A stretch of DNA of 64,000 bases from Coniferiporia sulphurascens (lineage: Eukaryota; Basidiomycota; Agaricomycetes; Hymenochaetales; Hymenochaetaceae), in assembly GCA_002794785.1 (NCBI GenBank), contig NBBA01000010.1, positions 1,240,001 to 1,304,000 on the forward strand, written 5' to 3'. This document shows positions 21,178-31,890 of the stretch, piece after piece (position 1 is the stretch's first letter; every line of letters begins with the position of its first letter). A program made the translations under genes and the position numbers. The notes beneath the pieces were generated by a model. It was given only the letters and a program-made list of their open reading frames with translations. It had not been told where the DNA came from and did not search any database.

Positions 21178-21543
21178 GCGGACAACATCTATTAAATAAA
21201 TATAACGAACGATATAAATATAGTACGTGGTCATATGAACAACCACCTTACTAAGTGAATGATAACGCAATGATAACGCCATACGATATAGGAGCTAGAT
21301 AGTTATAGTAGTACTAGCCCACGGAACGTGTATATAAGGGGAGCTGGTCTCGCCCTAGAAATACATTGGTTTACACTGATAACCCACCTTTGCCTGACCT
21401 TCACCACTGCACCTCACAGTCTACCACAATGTGTGTAGATTTTAAGAACATCCTTCTCATTACATGCCATTCGCATCCCCATCTCTGCTTCCAGCATCCA
21501 CTTATTAGATTACTCTCTACACCAACTACCATCTCACACAATA

Positions 21544-21563
21544 CAGGGGCCTAAAGGCCCCTG
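21544..21563. other. Hairpin in the 3' UTR of the non-LTR element
   Basis: A perfect 8-bp stem, caggggcc/ggcccctg, encloses a TAAA loop about 50 nt before the A tail. Its place near the 3' end would suit a structure recognised by the reverse transcriptase, but this is inference. Confidence 0.5.
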
Positions 21564-21643
21564 GAGCATATTTTGTACTAGATAGTCATGACACACTATA
21601 GAAATGCATTTAAAAAAAAAAAAAAAAAAGTCAAATCTTTTTT

Positions 21644-22154
21644 GGAAGTTTGGCTTCTCGATTTGGAATGCTGCAAGTCCTGTGAGACTCCATATTTGTT
21701 GTAAAAAGACAGTATAATGCACCTAGTTTCGTTGGATTTCAATGTACATTCATACGCTAGGTGGATTTGTGAAATCAAATTGTCCCGGGGAGTGCCAGGG
21801 TACATCAACTTGAAGGGCTTGTAAATGGAACGTGAGTTGGCTATATTCTCGCGTCCTTCGAACTTCCCTATACACCGCTACAATCGTTCTACGAAGTCCA
21901 AGAAGACTAGATGGAAAAAGACACAAGATTGCACCGGAATGTGATGCGAATTAGGATAAACAAATACCGAGTACACAGTACCAAGAAACACAAGTGTCCG
22001 CCTCTATCGTTATGCTACAAACTATTATACATATTACAAAGTGGATCCCTGCCTAGGAAACATCCACAGACTGGTCCCAGTTTGTGTTTCCAACTGCGAT
22101 GTGCAAGACACGAGCTTCTAACCATAATGGGTAAAATGCAACGCACTCATCGAC
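21644..22154. other. Intergenic, 3' side of the DUF1769 gene
   Basis: I see no gene. The segment begins at the target duplication of the non-LTR element and ends at the stop codon of the DUF1769 gene. Confidence 0.5.
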
Positions 22155-23564
22155 TCAGTCATCACCCACACGCTCAATCGCTACACACCAAAAGACACGC
22201 GCATCAGCGACGCTTCGGCCCCCATGCGGGCGCTCGCAACACACAAACCGTACGGGCTGACCGTCCCAGTATTTCGTGAGATCGAACGACAGTCCTCCGG
22301 GCAGGCATAATGCAAGCGTAGGAAATGTGATAAAACCGTAGCAAAAGTCCGTTGTGATAACGTCGCCCGGCCCAAAATGCACTGCCTTTCGGTTTTCTGC
22401 GTGCGCGAAGTGTGCGCGCCGTTTCTTTCCCTCCTGTGGACTACCCGGGCGTTTTGCATCGCGTCGTGGGGAACGCGGAAGTGAAGCTAGGTGTGAGACA
22501 TCGTCGCCAATGCTTTTTGAAGACGGGAAAGGGGGCGGTGAGATACCCGCGGCAACGGGGGTGTGCGTGAAATTCGGCATTGTTGCAATTAATGGAGATA
22601 AAGCCCATGGTTGTGACGACATTAGGTCGTGCTCGAGTGTCGGATCAACAAAACTAAAGAGAAGAACAGAACGAGGCATCAGTAAAGAGACCGAAAACTG
22701 TAAATTAGAACTTACTTCATAAATTTTAAGGCAGCACTCGTCCCCCAAGGAAGCTTCAGAGGGCGGTCAAAAGTGTTACCAAAGAGAATGTCATCCGCCG
22801 AGTAATCCTGTAAAAACCGTCCTGAAAGAATAGTGAGATCGAATGTTTTTAATTGGTAAATCATGAAAACGAAAGGCGGGAAAACATAGGAGAAAACTCT
22901 AGAGCTATTGACAATGCGTTTACGAGAGACTACCAATCTCATGACGTCGGATTACCCATTCACAATAACGAGCATAATGTAGATTAATTCTACGGGGTGT
23001 TCAAGAGGTGGGTGGGAAGGAAGGGCTCCTTTCGTTGATACGCGTACGATCACCAAACTCCCTACGATGAAAGTCTGGTCCTCCGGACTCTTATTCAAGC
23101 GAGGGTGGAGTGGTCTCGGGAACAAAGAGGTTCGCAGACCGATGCGCATAGGAAGTATCAAGGACTCTGTTGATGTGGCTTTTCTCCACGGGGAGGTAAT
23201 AAGGTTCTCGAGCATGTGGCATTGGGTCCGATGAGCCGCTAAGTAAATAACGGAAGCAAAACGAGATACGCGATCCGAATGCTACGCCAGGGTCAAAGGC
23301 ACCAACCAGCCTCCCACCGGCCTTCTGAAGATAGTAAACTCGCTCACCTTGCACCTGTATACTCCACGTAATGCCCTGCCGGTCCGCCCTTTCAAAGTAG
23401 TCGCTTTCGAGCACGTTGCCGTCCGCATTGGGAAAGCCTTTAATGTGCACGACGACACGACCGTCGAATAAGCTGGACTTGATGGCGTGAGCCTTGTTGC
23501 TATTCGCGCAGATGGGCTTCATGCTCGACGGCGAAGGACCTGCGAGGACACGTAGACGAGGCAT
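22155..23564 (-). CDS. DUF1769 (UPF0590) family protein
   Basis: The model is three exons: 23348-23564, 22716-22821 and 22155-22653, giving 273 residues in a continuous frame. It starts MPRLRVLAGPS at ATG 23564. Family features are the early FDGRVVVHIKGF, then YSADDILFGNTFDRP and LPWGTSAALKFM in the middle, DPTLEHDL right after the second intron, and the C-terminal DLTKYWDGQPVRFVC. DUF1769 proteins are conserved across fungi but have no established function. The first intron is 526 nt, long for this window; reading through it stays open for 85 codons in frame but breaks the family alignment, so splicing is favoured. The gene is divergent from the phosphodiesterase on the right, with about 0.8-1 kb between them. 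Confidence 0.88.
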
Positions 23565-24330
23565 GGCAGTATGTAGTGTGGAATGGCTAAACGGTCGCAG
23601 GAACCGAGAAAGACAAAGGAGGGAAGGAAGAGACTCGAAAGACTGCGGCAGGAGCGTAGCTTGCTGCGTAGGTAATTATAAGCTACAAATGAAGTGGGCG
23701 GTGTAGACCTGCTACACTGGGATTGGGTAGGCGACAGGTGCACCGACGATTGTTGACCGCCCCTCACTGCCCGCAGCGGCGTGGGACCGTTGCCCCGACG
23801 CATGACCCATATATGGAAGCATTTTCTCATGAACTTCAATTCGTTCTCAAGAGTCAATAATACTTGAAAAGTCTTGTGATTCTAGATGAACTTCGTGTTA
23901 ATACCGGCGAGACGTGGTGTCGAAACTCCGGCTTCCATGGGCCCAGCCGTCTCTAGAGATAGGATAAATGCCAACAGGTCATAGAGGGAATTTACCTGTG
24001 CAATGCAACTATAACGATCTGGATCGATAATCAGTCCATGTTGTTACATTTCTATTCATAGTTACGGACGAGCGCCCGCTTTCCCCTGAGGCAATGTAAA
24101 CGCATGTGGGCGCGAGAAAGTCAGAACGCTTCTCCTCTTCGGTATTTGTAGCCAAGAATCAGCTGAAGGAGACCAGTAGACACGTAATAATATCAAAAGG
24201 AAAATAACAATGCACGATTACGTTAAGGATAAAACACCAAGGTTGTTATCCTCGGAGTACCTGGTCAAGAACAGGGCGGAGGATTTGAAAGCCCAGGGCA
24301 CATTCAACATTCGCTGAATGTTCCGACTTA
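23565..24330. other. Divergent intergenic region between DUF1769 and phosphodiesterase genes
   Basis: This should hold both promoters. I see no gene and no clear regulatory site that I could name. Confidence 0.45.
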
Positions 24331-27279
24331 GTGCTATGGCTTCATCCTGAACTAGAAGGTGATTCTGTGGGGTTCACATGCCAAAACGGGAAGTTGGCCA
24401 CCCCCTGCCGCACCTGCACCGTTGTGGACCAGGGAGACTACAGCAACGCCGACCGTACCCACTTTCACTACCCCTCTTACTCTCATTATCATTGTGTCAT
24501 TTGGTCTGCGGCACTATATCGTCGCAGGTGGTAACCGGAGGAGAGCCGCGCACGCGCGACAACGGAACCAGGTGCAAGCCAATCAGTGGGACTGTTTCAA
24601 CTCAGGAATTGTGTCACTTGGCGTCGCAAGGAGGCCGCACGAATCATCGAAGACGCCCAGAGGATGTGCATTGATCACGGTGGGCATTATGGCTGTGGTC
24701 GGATATCTAACGGGGCAATTCAGCAAAACTCAACTCTCGCAGAGCACATGTCAGCCGACAGGGAGTTCCCGTTCGGCAGTCGTCGTCGGAGCGTCGACGT
24801 TGGAGGGCTTGCTCTTGCGCTAGGCGCTGTGTCGCTCGGTAATGAAGGAATGGAGATGGGAAAAGGTTGGGGCGGATGGGAGGAGAATGAGTTCTCCGGC
24901 GCTCTGTGCGTGTGTTTTCAATTTTCCAGAAATCATTAATCTCAAATTTATTTGTGAAGATATGCGGAGTTATTGAGCGATATGTACACGCAGACGCAAT
25001 CCGCCGTCAATCAGCCTGTACTTCCGTTAGTACATTCTAATCCCGAGACGTGATAGTGCTCTGACGTTCTGTCTAGATCCCTTCCCCCTGTAGGTGTGAC
25101 CACGCGACATCGCCTGATTGACGCTCTCGACAGCTGGCACTTCGAGCCACACAAACTATCGGACGAGGAAGGATTGGCGTGCACTCAGCTGCTATTTGAG
25201 GCGTTGTTTCGCATCGAAGGCATGCAGGAGACGATTGGGGTATCAATTGGTGCGTTACTCACCGAATATAGCTGCTGAATATCACTCTTAAACCGAGCGC
25301 AGCGCAACTTAGCTCATTTCTCCTACATTTACGACAAGCGTATCGAGCGACCAATAGCTACCACAACTTTCAGCATGCCCTCGATGTATTTCAAGCAACA
25401 CATGTCTACTTACGCTCTGCAGGAGCTGTACCGCCCGTAGCAATCTTACATTTGTCCGAGTCAGATCCGCGCGGCCGTTGGCGGGCTCATGACGAAATTC
25501 GAGCAACGTGGGCTGGTATATTGCGTAGAGAAGACCTCTTCGCTCTTTACATTGCGGCAATCGGGCACGACGTTGGGCACCCGGGCTTCAATAACATGTT
25601 CATGGTGAGATAGTCCGTATAGTTTCCATACGAGCACATTCATACTGAGCTGGTACAGAAAAACGCACAAGCACCTCTTTCGCAGGTGTACGACCATAAA
25701 TCTGCACTCGAGCAAATGCACTGCGCATTTCTGCTTCCTATCATGAAGCGGCACGGGCTTGCCCACTTACTCGGACTGACGCCCGCAGGCATGCAGTTTC
25801 GACGGTTGCTGTTAGATACTGTACTCGCGACGGACATGGGCGTACACGGGCAGTTCATGCGGCGATTTGCGAGCTTGATGGAGAACCCGTCTTTTTTCGA
25901 TATCACCCAAGCGCGCACGCTGCTATGCCAAGCGCTTATAAAGTGTGCGGACATTAGTAATCCGGTAAATTTCGTATGTCGACATACGTATGCCACACTG
26001 CTTATTAGAAAAATACAGAGTCGACCGCATATAGTTTCACAGCATTGGTCTGCTGCGCTCGCTTCGGAATGGGCTAGTCAAGCCTGCTTGGAACGAGAAC
26101 TTTGCTTGCCCGTTTCCGTCCAAGACTCGGACGATCCTGTTACCGAAGCGAATGGACAGGTTTCTTTCATTACGCTTTTTTGCTCCCCTTTGTTGGAAAT
26201 AACCACTATAGCCGTCCCGGGTGAGACATTCATTTCCCTAGCTTTCGTATATTTTCTGACAGGATTCCATTTTCGCTTGAAATTTACGCCTCTTGTCTTT
26301 TTACTTCGACCTGACTGACAATCGATCACGGATCTTAAATTCTCCGCCCACACTAAACGCATTTCGCGGTACAGAGATGAAATGCTTTGCTGAACAGTGC
26401 GCAACTAATTGCAAGCTTTGGCGTGCACGCCTTTCCGATCTCAAAGAACGCGCAGAACCCCTCGAACCGAACTATCCCCCAGTACCTTACCGCGCCGTCT
26501 CGCCTCCCCGAACGCAAGATTACCTCACTGCCTTCCCACTTTCCCTACCGGCACAACTTCTTCACCCTGTTTCTCGTCCATCCTCAATGATGGACTCAGA
26601 CTCCGTCATCGGAAGCGAGAGCGGAATTGGGATGGAGCATGAGCGGGAGAGAACGACCCGTGGAGATTCTAGTGATGTTGATGCCGCGAGGTTCTCGTTG
26701 GCTGGGGTGTCCAACGGAAACGGAAATTGTCCTAGCGCAGTTCCGTATGCAGAGTCGACGTCTTCTTCGGAGCGGTCAGCTTCGCCTGCGCCACTTGCAA
26801 ACGGTGCCTCGTCCGTCCCTCCAAATTCCTCTTATCGGCCTCAGCAAGCACTTCGATCCATCGGCATACCGGTTTTCGCGCCTCTATCTGAGTTCTCCCC
26901 AGTAACAGAGGCGACATCCGGGAGCATATCGCCGCATTCTGAATATGTACCGCGTACGCCTGGGAGCTATGCGGGTGGCCATGTTCGCCCTGTGGCCTCG
27001 AATGGGAGCCTAAATGGAAGTTCAGGCGGAGCTTATACGCAGGTACCCGAGCCGATCTCGAGTATCCGCGCAGCGTACAAACTAAGTGTACGCAAGAAGA
27101 AAAGTTTCCACCGCAACTCATGGACGCCAAGTCTATCAACATCCTCACCATATACGACCGCGCTGAATCTGTCTACCCCGTCGCGATTGGGTGCGTCGCC
27201 AAATGCGGGGCCTGCACCGAGGCCGATGACTACTTCAAATCCTGAACCGAGGCTCGATGCCTCTATGAGCGGTACTTAA
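24331..27279 (+). CDS. Class I 3',5'-cyclic-nucleotide phosphodiesterase (5' end uncertain)
   Basis: This enzyme hydrolyses cAMP and/or cGMP and so limits PKA signalling. Supported exons are: one ending at 24905 (with RRSVDVGGLALALG and WGGWEENEFSGAL), 24978-25025, 25077-25249, 25303-25604, 25659-25964, 26019-26220 and 26375-27279. The phases agree at every junction. The catalytic HD domain has the class signature SYHNFQHALDV (about 25350-25390) and the metal ligands GHDVGHPGFNN (about 25563-25595). It also has LATDMGVH (about 25825-25850) and KCADISNP (25940-25964). The last exon adds CFAEQCATNCKLWRARL and then about 280 Ser/Pro-rich residues with no domain. Exons before 24586 could not be resolved: two frames are open there, so the start is approximate. 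Confidence 0.88.
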
Positions 27280-28074
27280 AGATGCATCCCCGAGAATCTC
27301 GTGTGTATCCTATAATGTCCTTTAACTGTATCAACATTGTTAAAATCTGCTCCTATGCATTAAAACTTGCTTTTCCCTATTATTCCTCGTCGCTTATGCT
27401 AAAGTGGTCTATCCGTGACCTGGTTTCACATTCCTGCGTTCACTTCCCCTTCAAATTCTGTGCCTTTTCTTCTAGACCCTTTCTCATTCGCTTTTTTTCA
27501 TTTTTCATTTTTTTTGGTTCACAAGCTGTGATGTCTGCGCCTGGTGACGACATCATTTGGTTCGTCATTTTGTTGTAATCCGTTTTCCCCCATTCCTCAT
27601 TCCAAGTTATCCCGCCAACACGGACACACATCAACCTGTACTCACCAATGAGATATCCTCCTACATTGCTGACATGTTCCTGATTTCCACTCGTCTTCTC
27701 ACCTCCCACCTAGATACATCCCATGCGCTGCGCCCATGCTACACCACCTAAGTCGTGGTAGCATTTAGGGAAAGCCGGGGACGGTATGTTGCCCCCTCAA
27801 TGCGGGCACGGTGGGTAGTGGCACGATATTTATTTACGCATCGAAGACCTGTAGCCCGAGCGTTTGCTTTATATTTAGGGTTTCTACGCTGAGCTGTCGA
27901 CCATAAATTATTTTTCTAACGCGTACTGCTTCTGACGATCTTGTGAGGCAGAAGAACTGACACTGTTAAAGCGGAGTCCGAAAATAAACGCGTCTGAACT
28001 TCCTTAGGGCTCGCGCCAGCAACCGCGGTAAGACATGATCGCCCAGACGGCGAGCACGGTAGTATTCCGGTGAA
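27280..28074. other. Intergenic, phosphodiesterase 3' side
   Basis: T-rich sequence with short frames only. Likely the 3' UTR of the phosphodiesterase followed by the promoter of the CFA20-domain gene. Confidence 0.45.
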
Positions 28075-29258
28075 ATGTTTGCAAACACCGTCCAGCAGGG
28101 TCTTGTCTCTCTCTTCTCATCGACAGGCAGTGCTCCCCTACAGCTCTTCTCGCAGCATGTCGATCCCGCGCCGGCGCTCAGGTCTGACTCGCTCATCCAC
28201 CTCCTCGACGACACAACGTCCAACCCGCCGCCGCCCGCGCCCGGTTTGCTCATCACGCCACCGCCCTTGTCCCTCGACACCGAGGACGATACCGATGGTG
28301 AAGCGGGCGCGGGGCGCACGTTATGTCAGACAGTGCTACACATGCAGTCGCCAACAATACGCACGACCTTCATCCGCTGTCCGCCTGCTGAGATGACAGG
28401 AGCGACTGCGGAGCTCGGGCTGACGCTGCCCTGGATGCACATGCAGGTGCGCAGCCTGGGTCGCGAGTGGGCGTTTGAGGTGGGCGTAGCAGACGGTGCA
28501 GGGACACACGGCGTGATCCGATGTTCAACATTCCAGGTATGTTCTGTCTACGCTTAATATTAATGTGTACTTTTCTGTACCTTTTCCCCCTACAACTCGT
28601 GTCACCTTAATTTTCGTTGGTCCGCGTTAATGTGACTGTTCTTCGGAGCCAACCACAATTGTTTAAACATGCGGACACAAACACACTCGGACCTCGATAA
28701 ATTCTGACAAGCGTATGGAGCTGCGTTTGTCGTACCCTTCTTTGCTTAACTGCGTCAATCAGCGGAGAAAAATCGTCTCACATCAATGTTCTTCCACATC
28801 TATATCCACATCTCTCGGATATCAATCAGAAAGAAGCGAGCGTCAAAATGCGTCGGCAAGATCCCCCGCTCTTGCACATCCCCTTACGTTTCCCACCAAC
28901 ATCTTCCCGGCCCCTTACACCCTGGACTACGATCTCGCTCGATCTCGGCGCGACGATGCATCAATTCCGAGCTGTCACCGCCGCTGCGCGGCGGGACGAC
29001 AACTCCGGAGAGAAAGCTGGTGTCCATGGTGATGACGTTAGGGAGGATGAGGAAGGAGAAGGTACAAGCAATAATCAGTGGAAATCCGCACCGCACGGAG
29101 CCGACGAGGTAAACGCGCGCCTGCCGTCCGGTGCGTTTGCTAAGGTTCTGTACGTGAAGGTGTACGCGAACTGCCGGCTCCGGCGCATCTGGTTCAGTGA
29201 GGGTCAGAGCGGTGTGCTTCCATGGGAGTTTGGGCTGTATGCTTCGTCTCTGGAATGA
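28075..29258 (+). CDS. CFA20-domain protein (CFAP20/Bug22-like)
   Basis: Two exons (28075-28536 and 28830-29258, intron 293 nt) give 296 residues. The start MFANTVQQGLVSLFSSTGSA matches the first strand of the CFA20 fold, followed by PLQLFSQHVD. TVLHMQSPTIRTTFIRCP and ELGLTLPWMHMQV follow, then the phase-0 splice at STFQ/KEASVKM, LHIPLRFP, and the C-terminal VKVYANCRLRRIWFSE with PWEFGLY. In animals and protists CFAP20 is a ciliary doublet-microtubule protein. Members in organisms without cilia point to another, probably nuclear or RNA-related, role. Compared with the short (about 190-residue) ciliary protein this one has extra loops: a Pro-rich insert after DSLIHLLDD and an acidic insert (about residues 195-235). 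I infer a divergent fungal member. Confidence 0.85.
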
Positions 29259-30778
29259 ACTCGGTATTTGACTTGGTTTCTGCTGACGTTCCATATAGTT
29301 TTCTTCACTTTTCCTGAATGTTTTCAATCCCCCGAGGATCACTCGATTATTACTCTGTGAATTGACTTGGAAGAGGAATGTATGTGTTGTTGACTTGACC
29401 ACTGCTTGTCCATTGTTCATCCCTGTACATGTTCCGTTCCCCTTCAGGCCCTCTTCTATTCAAGGTGTTCCTTTGGCTGAATTGCAGTTTCTCGGACCGT
29501 ATTGATCTGCGCTTACAGAAGGAGCCATGGTGAGTAGATTTTGAGTTCTGATCTTGAGTAAGTCCGGCGTCCGGACTGTAATCGGAGTAAGCAGGACAGT
29601 TGCTAAATTCCGGCAGAAAGACATACTGTACGAGCAGTTCAGGAGACTGGGTGCATGGCTTATCTATTGTGCCGTCAGGCTTATTTGTCGTGATATTCAG
29701 GGTACAACGACCTTCAATTATTACTCTGCACATCTTCAAGCTATTATTAAAACCCCAGATCCGATATCTGGGGAAGTTGTCCGGCTTGGAAGTCCCTGGA
29801 CCGCTTTATTAAACCAAATTAAAAATTTCGAAGACGAATCTTTCATGAGGGACCAGTATCAACACACGTAATGTACTACAAAAAACTACAGAGCCAAGAT
29901 GTTGCCTGATTTTTTACTACCGCGTTTTTTAATCAACATACGTGGCGCCCACTGGTCCCGCTTGAACTCGTACCGAGGTTCTTACCAAGACCCGGTAGAA
30001 AACGAAGCACGGATAATTTATTAGTAGGAGCTCTTCGCGGCGATGTTACCGACCTGAGACCTGTTGCAGATCAGTCTTCCGCTCACGCGAAGTCCACGGG
30101 GGATAGTCGGGACAATAAGTCCGAAGGAAAGGGCAAGAAAACCGTTAGCAATTAATTCACAGAAAAATAGAAGCGCTCTCTGTGGCAGCCCGGAGCAAGG
30201 CCTGCAATTCAGAAAGAACACTTCGGAAGATAGCTGAAGTTCATACCACTGGCAAAAGGAAGTTACCACTACGGTGTCACCCTAGAATCCACCAGCATTC
30301 CATAAATATCGATCAAGAAATTTTAATGTGCCCGAGAATCAAAGAAGACGAGAGCTCTGGAATTCAGTAACTTCCGATCTGTGATAGTGACTAGTTTTAC
30401 CAGGAGGCAATAAACAGGCAACCTAGAATGATATTAATGGTACTTACGGCATCTGTGAAGGCGACGAAATTACGCGTCTGAGTTACCCTGCGCGCATGAG
30501 GTAGGTAAAGGGAAGAATCGAGCTCGCCATAGTATACTTAGTATTTTTCGGGGCCAGTGACGGTGAACCCGATCACTTCCCTAGTCACCCAAGTGGCGAC
30601 GGCGCCGAACCCCGGATTGCGGCAAATCACGTGCGCGTGTGAACCACGTGCTCTACCGTTACGAAATTGTGGCATGATCCATTGATCCTGCAGCAGCATT
30701 CTGTCCTTGGCTTTCAAGTTCCAACGTCATTTCTGCTCTATTTTCGTCTGAAGGTGGCCCCGGAAGTAATTTATAAAC
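29259..30778. other. Intergenic, no gene assigned
   Basis: Several frames of 80-130 codons occur on both strands. The most protein-like is a minus-strand one at 30021-30269, with a hydrophobic stretch ELIANGFLALSFGLIV. I could not match any to a family or find splice partners. The right end should hold the promoter of the methyltransferase gene. Confidence 0.4.
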
Positions 30779-31890
30779 ATGTCTTTGTCGAGCATCAATG
30801 TTGAAGACATCGATATCATGAGCGACTCTCTGAGTCTTCTCGGCGAGGATGTCTCAGGGCTTCAGGACGACGGGCTGGTCAAATACGGCGAGCTCGTCCT
30901 TAACATTGCACCGAAGGCGAGCCACTTTCGCAGCATACATACTCTACTTGGTCTTTTCAAGGCGAGTGCTCATACTGATTAGCTGGGCAGGAAGGCAAGG
31001 TGCGTTGCGACGACTCACACCTTTCCCTGAAAAAGGAAGTTCTGGGACATAGAAGCTGACGACATACTCCTGCAGGCTGTAACCCTTCTTGCCGACCAAT
31101 TATTTTCTCCATCGCTGCTTATCGCAGAACGGATAGAGCGAGGAATGATTTCTCTCGAAGGAAAGACGGGTAGGCAGTCTGATCCTCTCTGACATAAGGG
31201 AGGTTCAAATTTGCGCAGTTGTTGAGCTCGGTGCCGGGTGTGCTCTTCCATCCATACTGGCCGCCACGCTGCCCCGGGCAGGTCCTTCCCTTGTCGTCAT
31301 AACGGATTATCCCGATGAAGCTATTCTTGCCAACGTGCGTATCAACGTTCACGCGAATAAACGCCTCGTTGCGCCGAGCTGCTCGGTCGCATGTGAGGGG
31401 CACGAATGGGGAACCGATGTCGCACCCCTCCTGTGAGTGGCAAAGGCTACTTAGTTTGAGTTGTGTTAACCGTCCATAAATGTTTCGTTCAAGAAACATC
31501 CTGGGCTTGCAACGTCCACGATCAGCGCCTTATGATAATAGAGGTTTCGATATCGTCCTCCTCTCCGACTTGCTACATTTCCACAACTCGCATCCAGCAA
31601 TCCTTTCCTCTCTCACAGGTCTTCTTTCCAAAACATCTTCTGCTCGTGCGTACGTTGCCGTGGGAACATACACGCCGCCACATGTTTGCAACAATTTCGT
31701 GCGCCTTGCGGAGGACGCAGGCCTCGCAATGGAAGAAGGAGCACCAGATGACATTTGGCGCGGCTCGTGCGAGGTATGGCGTATAGGAAAACTCAGCGTG
31801 GATGAGTTGGGTATTCGGAAGGCAATGTGTCGCTGGTGGACTGCTCGTTGGGACGAGCGTACCTTTGGCGACGCTTCTCAGTCGAGCTAA
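30779..31890 (+). CDS. EFM7: Efm7/Nnt1-like SAM-dependent methyltransferase (Methyltransf_16 family)
   Basis: Five exons give 283 residues: 30779-30916, 30991-30999 (9 nt), 31076-31169, 31219-31432 and 31494-31890. The phases agree. The SAM-binding motif I is VVELGAGCALPS (residues about 81-92), followed by the acidic-loop motif VVITDYPD (about 106-113) and EGHEWGTDV, then FDIVLLSDLLHF (motif of the catalytic face). TDYPD and GHEWG are characteristic of the Efm7/nicotinamide-N-methyltransferase-like group; yeast Efm7 methylates the N-terminus and Lys3 of elongation factor 1A. By homology I expect the same substrate, but related members could act on others. The first intron appears to use a GC donor (30917-30918), and the second exon is only 9 nt. 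The gene lies 1.5 kb downstream of, and in the same direction as, the CFA20 gene. Confidence 0.82.
30991..30999 (+). other. 9-nt micro-exon in the methyltransferase gene
   Basis: The exon gaaggcaag encodes Glu-Gly-Lys between an AG acceptor (30989-30990) and a GT donor (31000-31001). It joins NIAPK to AVTLLADQLF, restoring a block (APK-EGK-A-TLLADQLF) expected in the family. Without it the frame meets a stop at the first intron. Confidence 0.65.

Larger units (their letters stand above)
15221..21629 (+). mobile_element. Non-LTR retrotransposon (APE endonuclease, RT, RNase H), full-length but degraded
   Basis: The 6.4-kb element is bounded by a 14-bp duplication, gtcaaatctttttt (15207-15220 and 21630-21643), with a 3' run of about 18 A (21612-21629). 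It begins with extra T and a T/C-rich 5' region. It holds an ORF1 with zinc knuckles and an ORF2 with endonuclease, reverse transcriptase, RNase H and a C-terminal Cys/His motif. The domain order and the presence of RNase H fit the I/Tad-like group of fungal LINEs. A 559-bp solo LTR splits ORF2. Stops, a frameshift and changed catalytic residues show the copy can no longer move by itself. Confidence 0.92.

Noticed and set aside
26293..26374. Upstream extension of the last phosphodiesterase exon
   Set aside because: It lies in a 154-nt intron (26221-26374); splicing at 26374/26375 restores AVP-E-MKCFAEQC in the correct phase.
30021..30269. Minus-strand frame with a hydrophobic stretch
   Set aside because: It looks somewhat protein-like, but no family match or neighbouring exons could be found.
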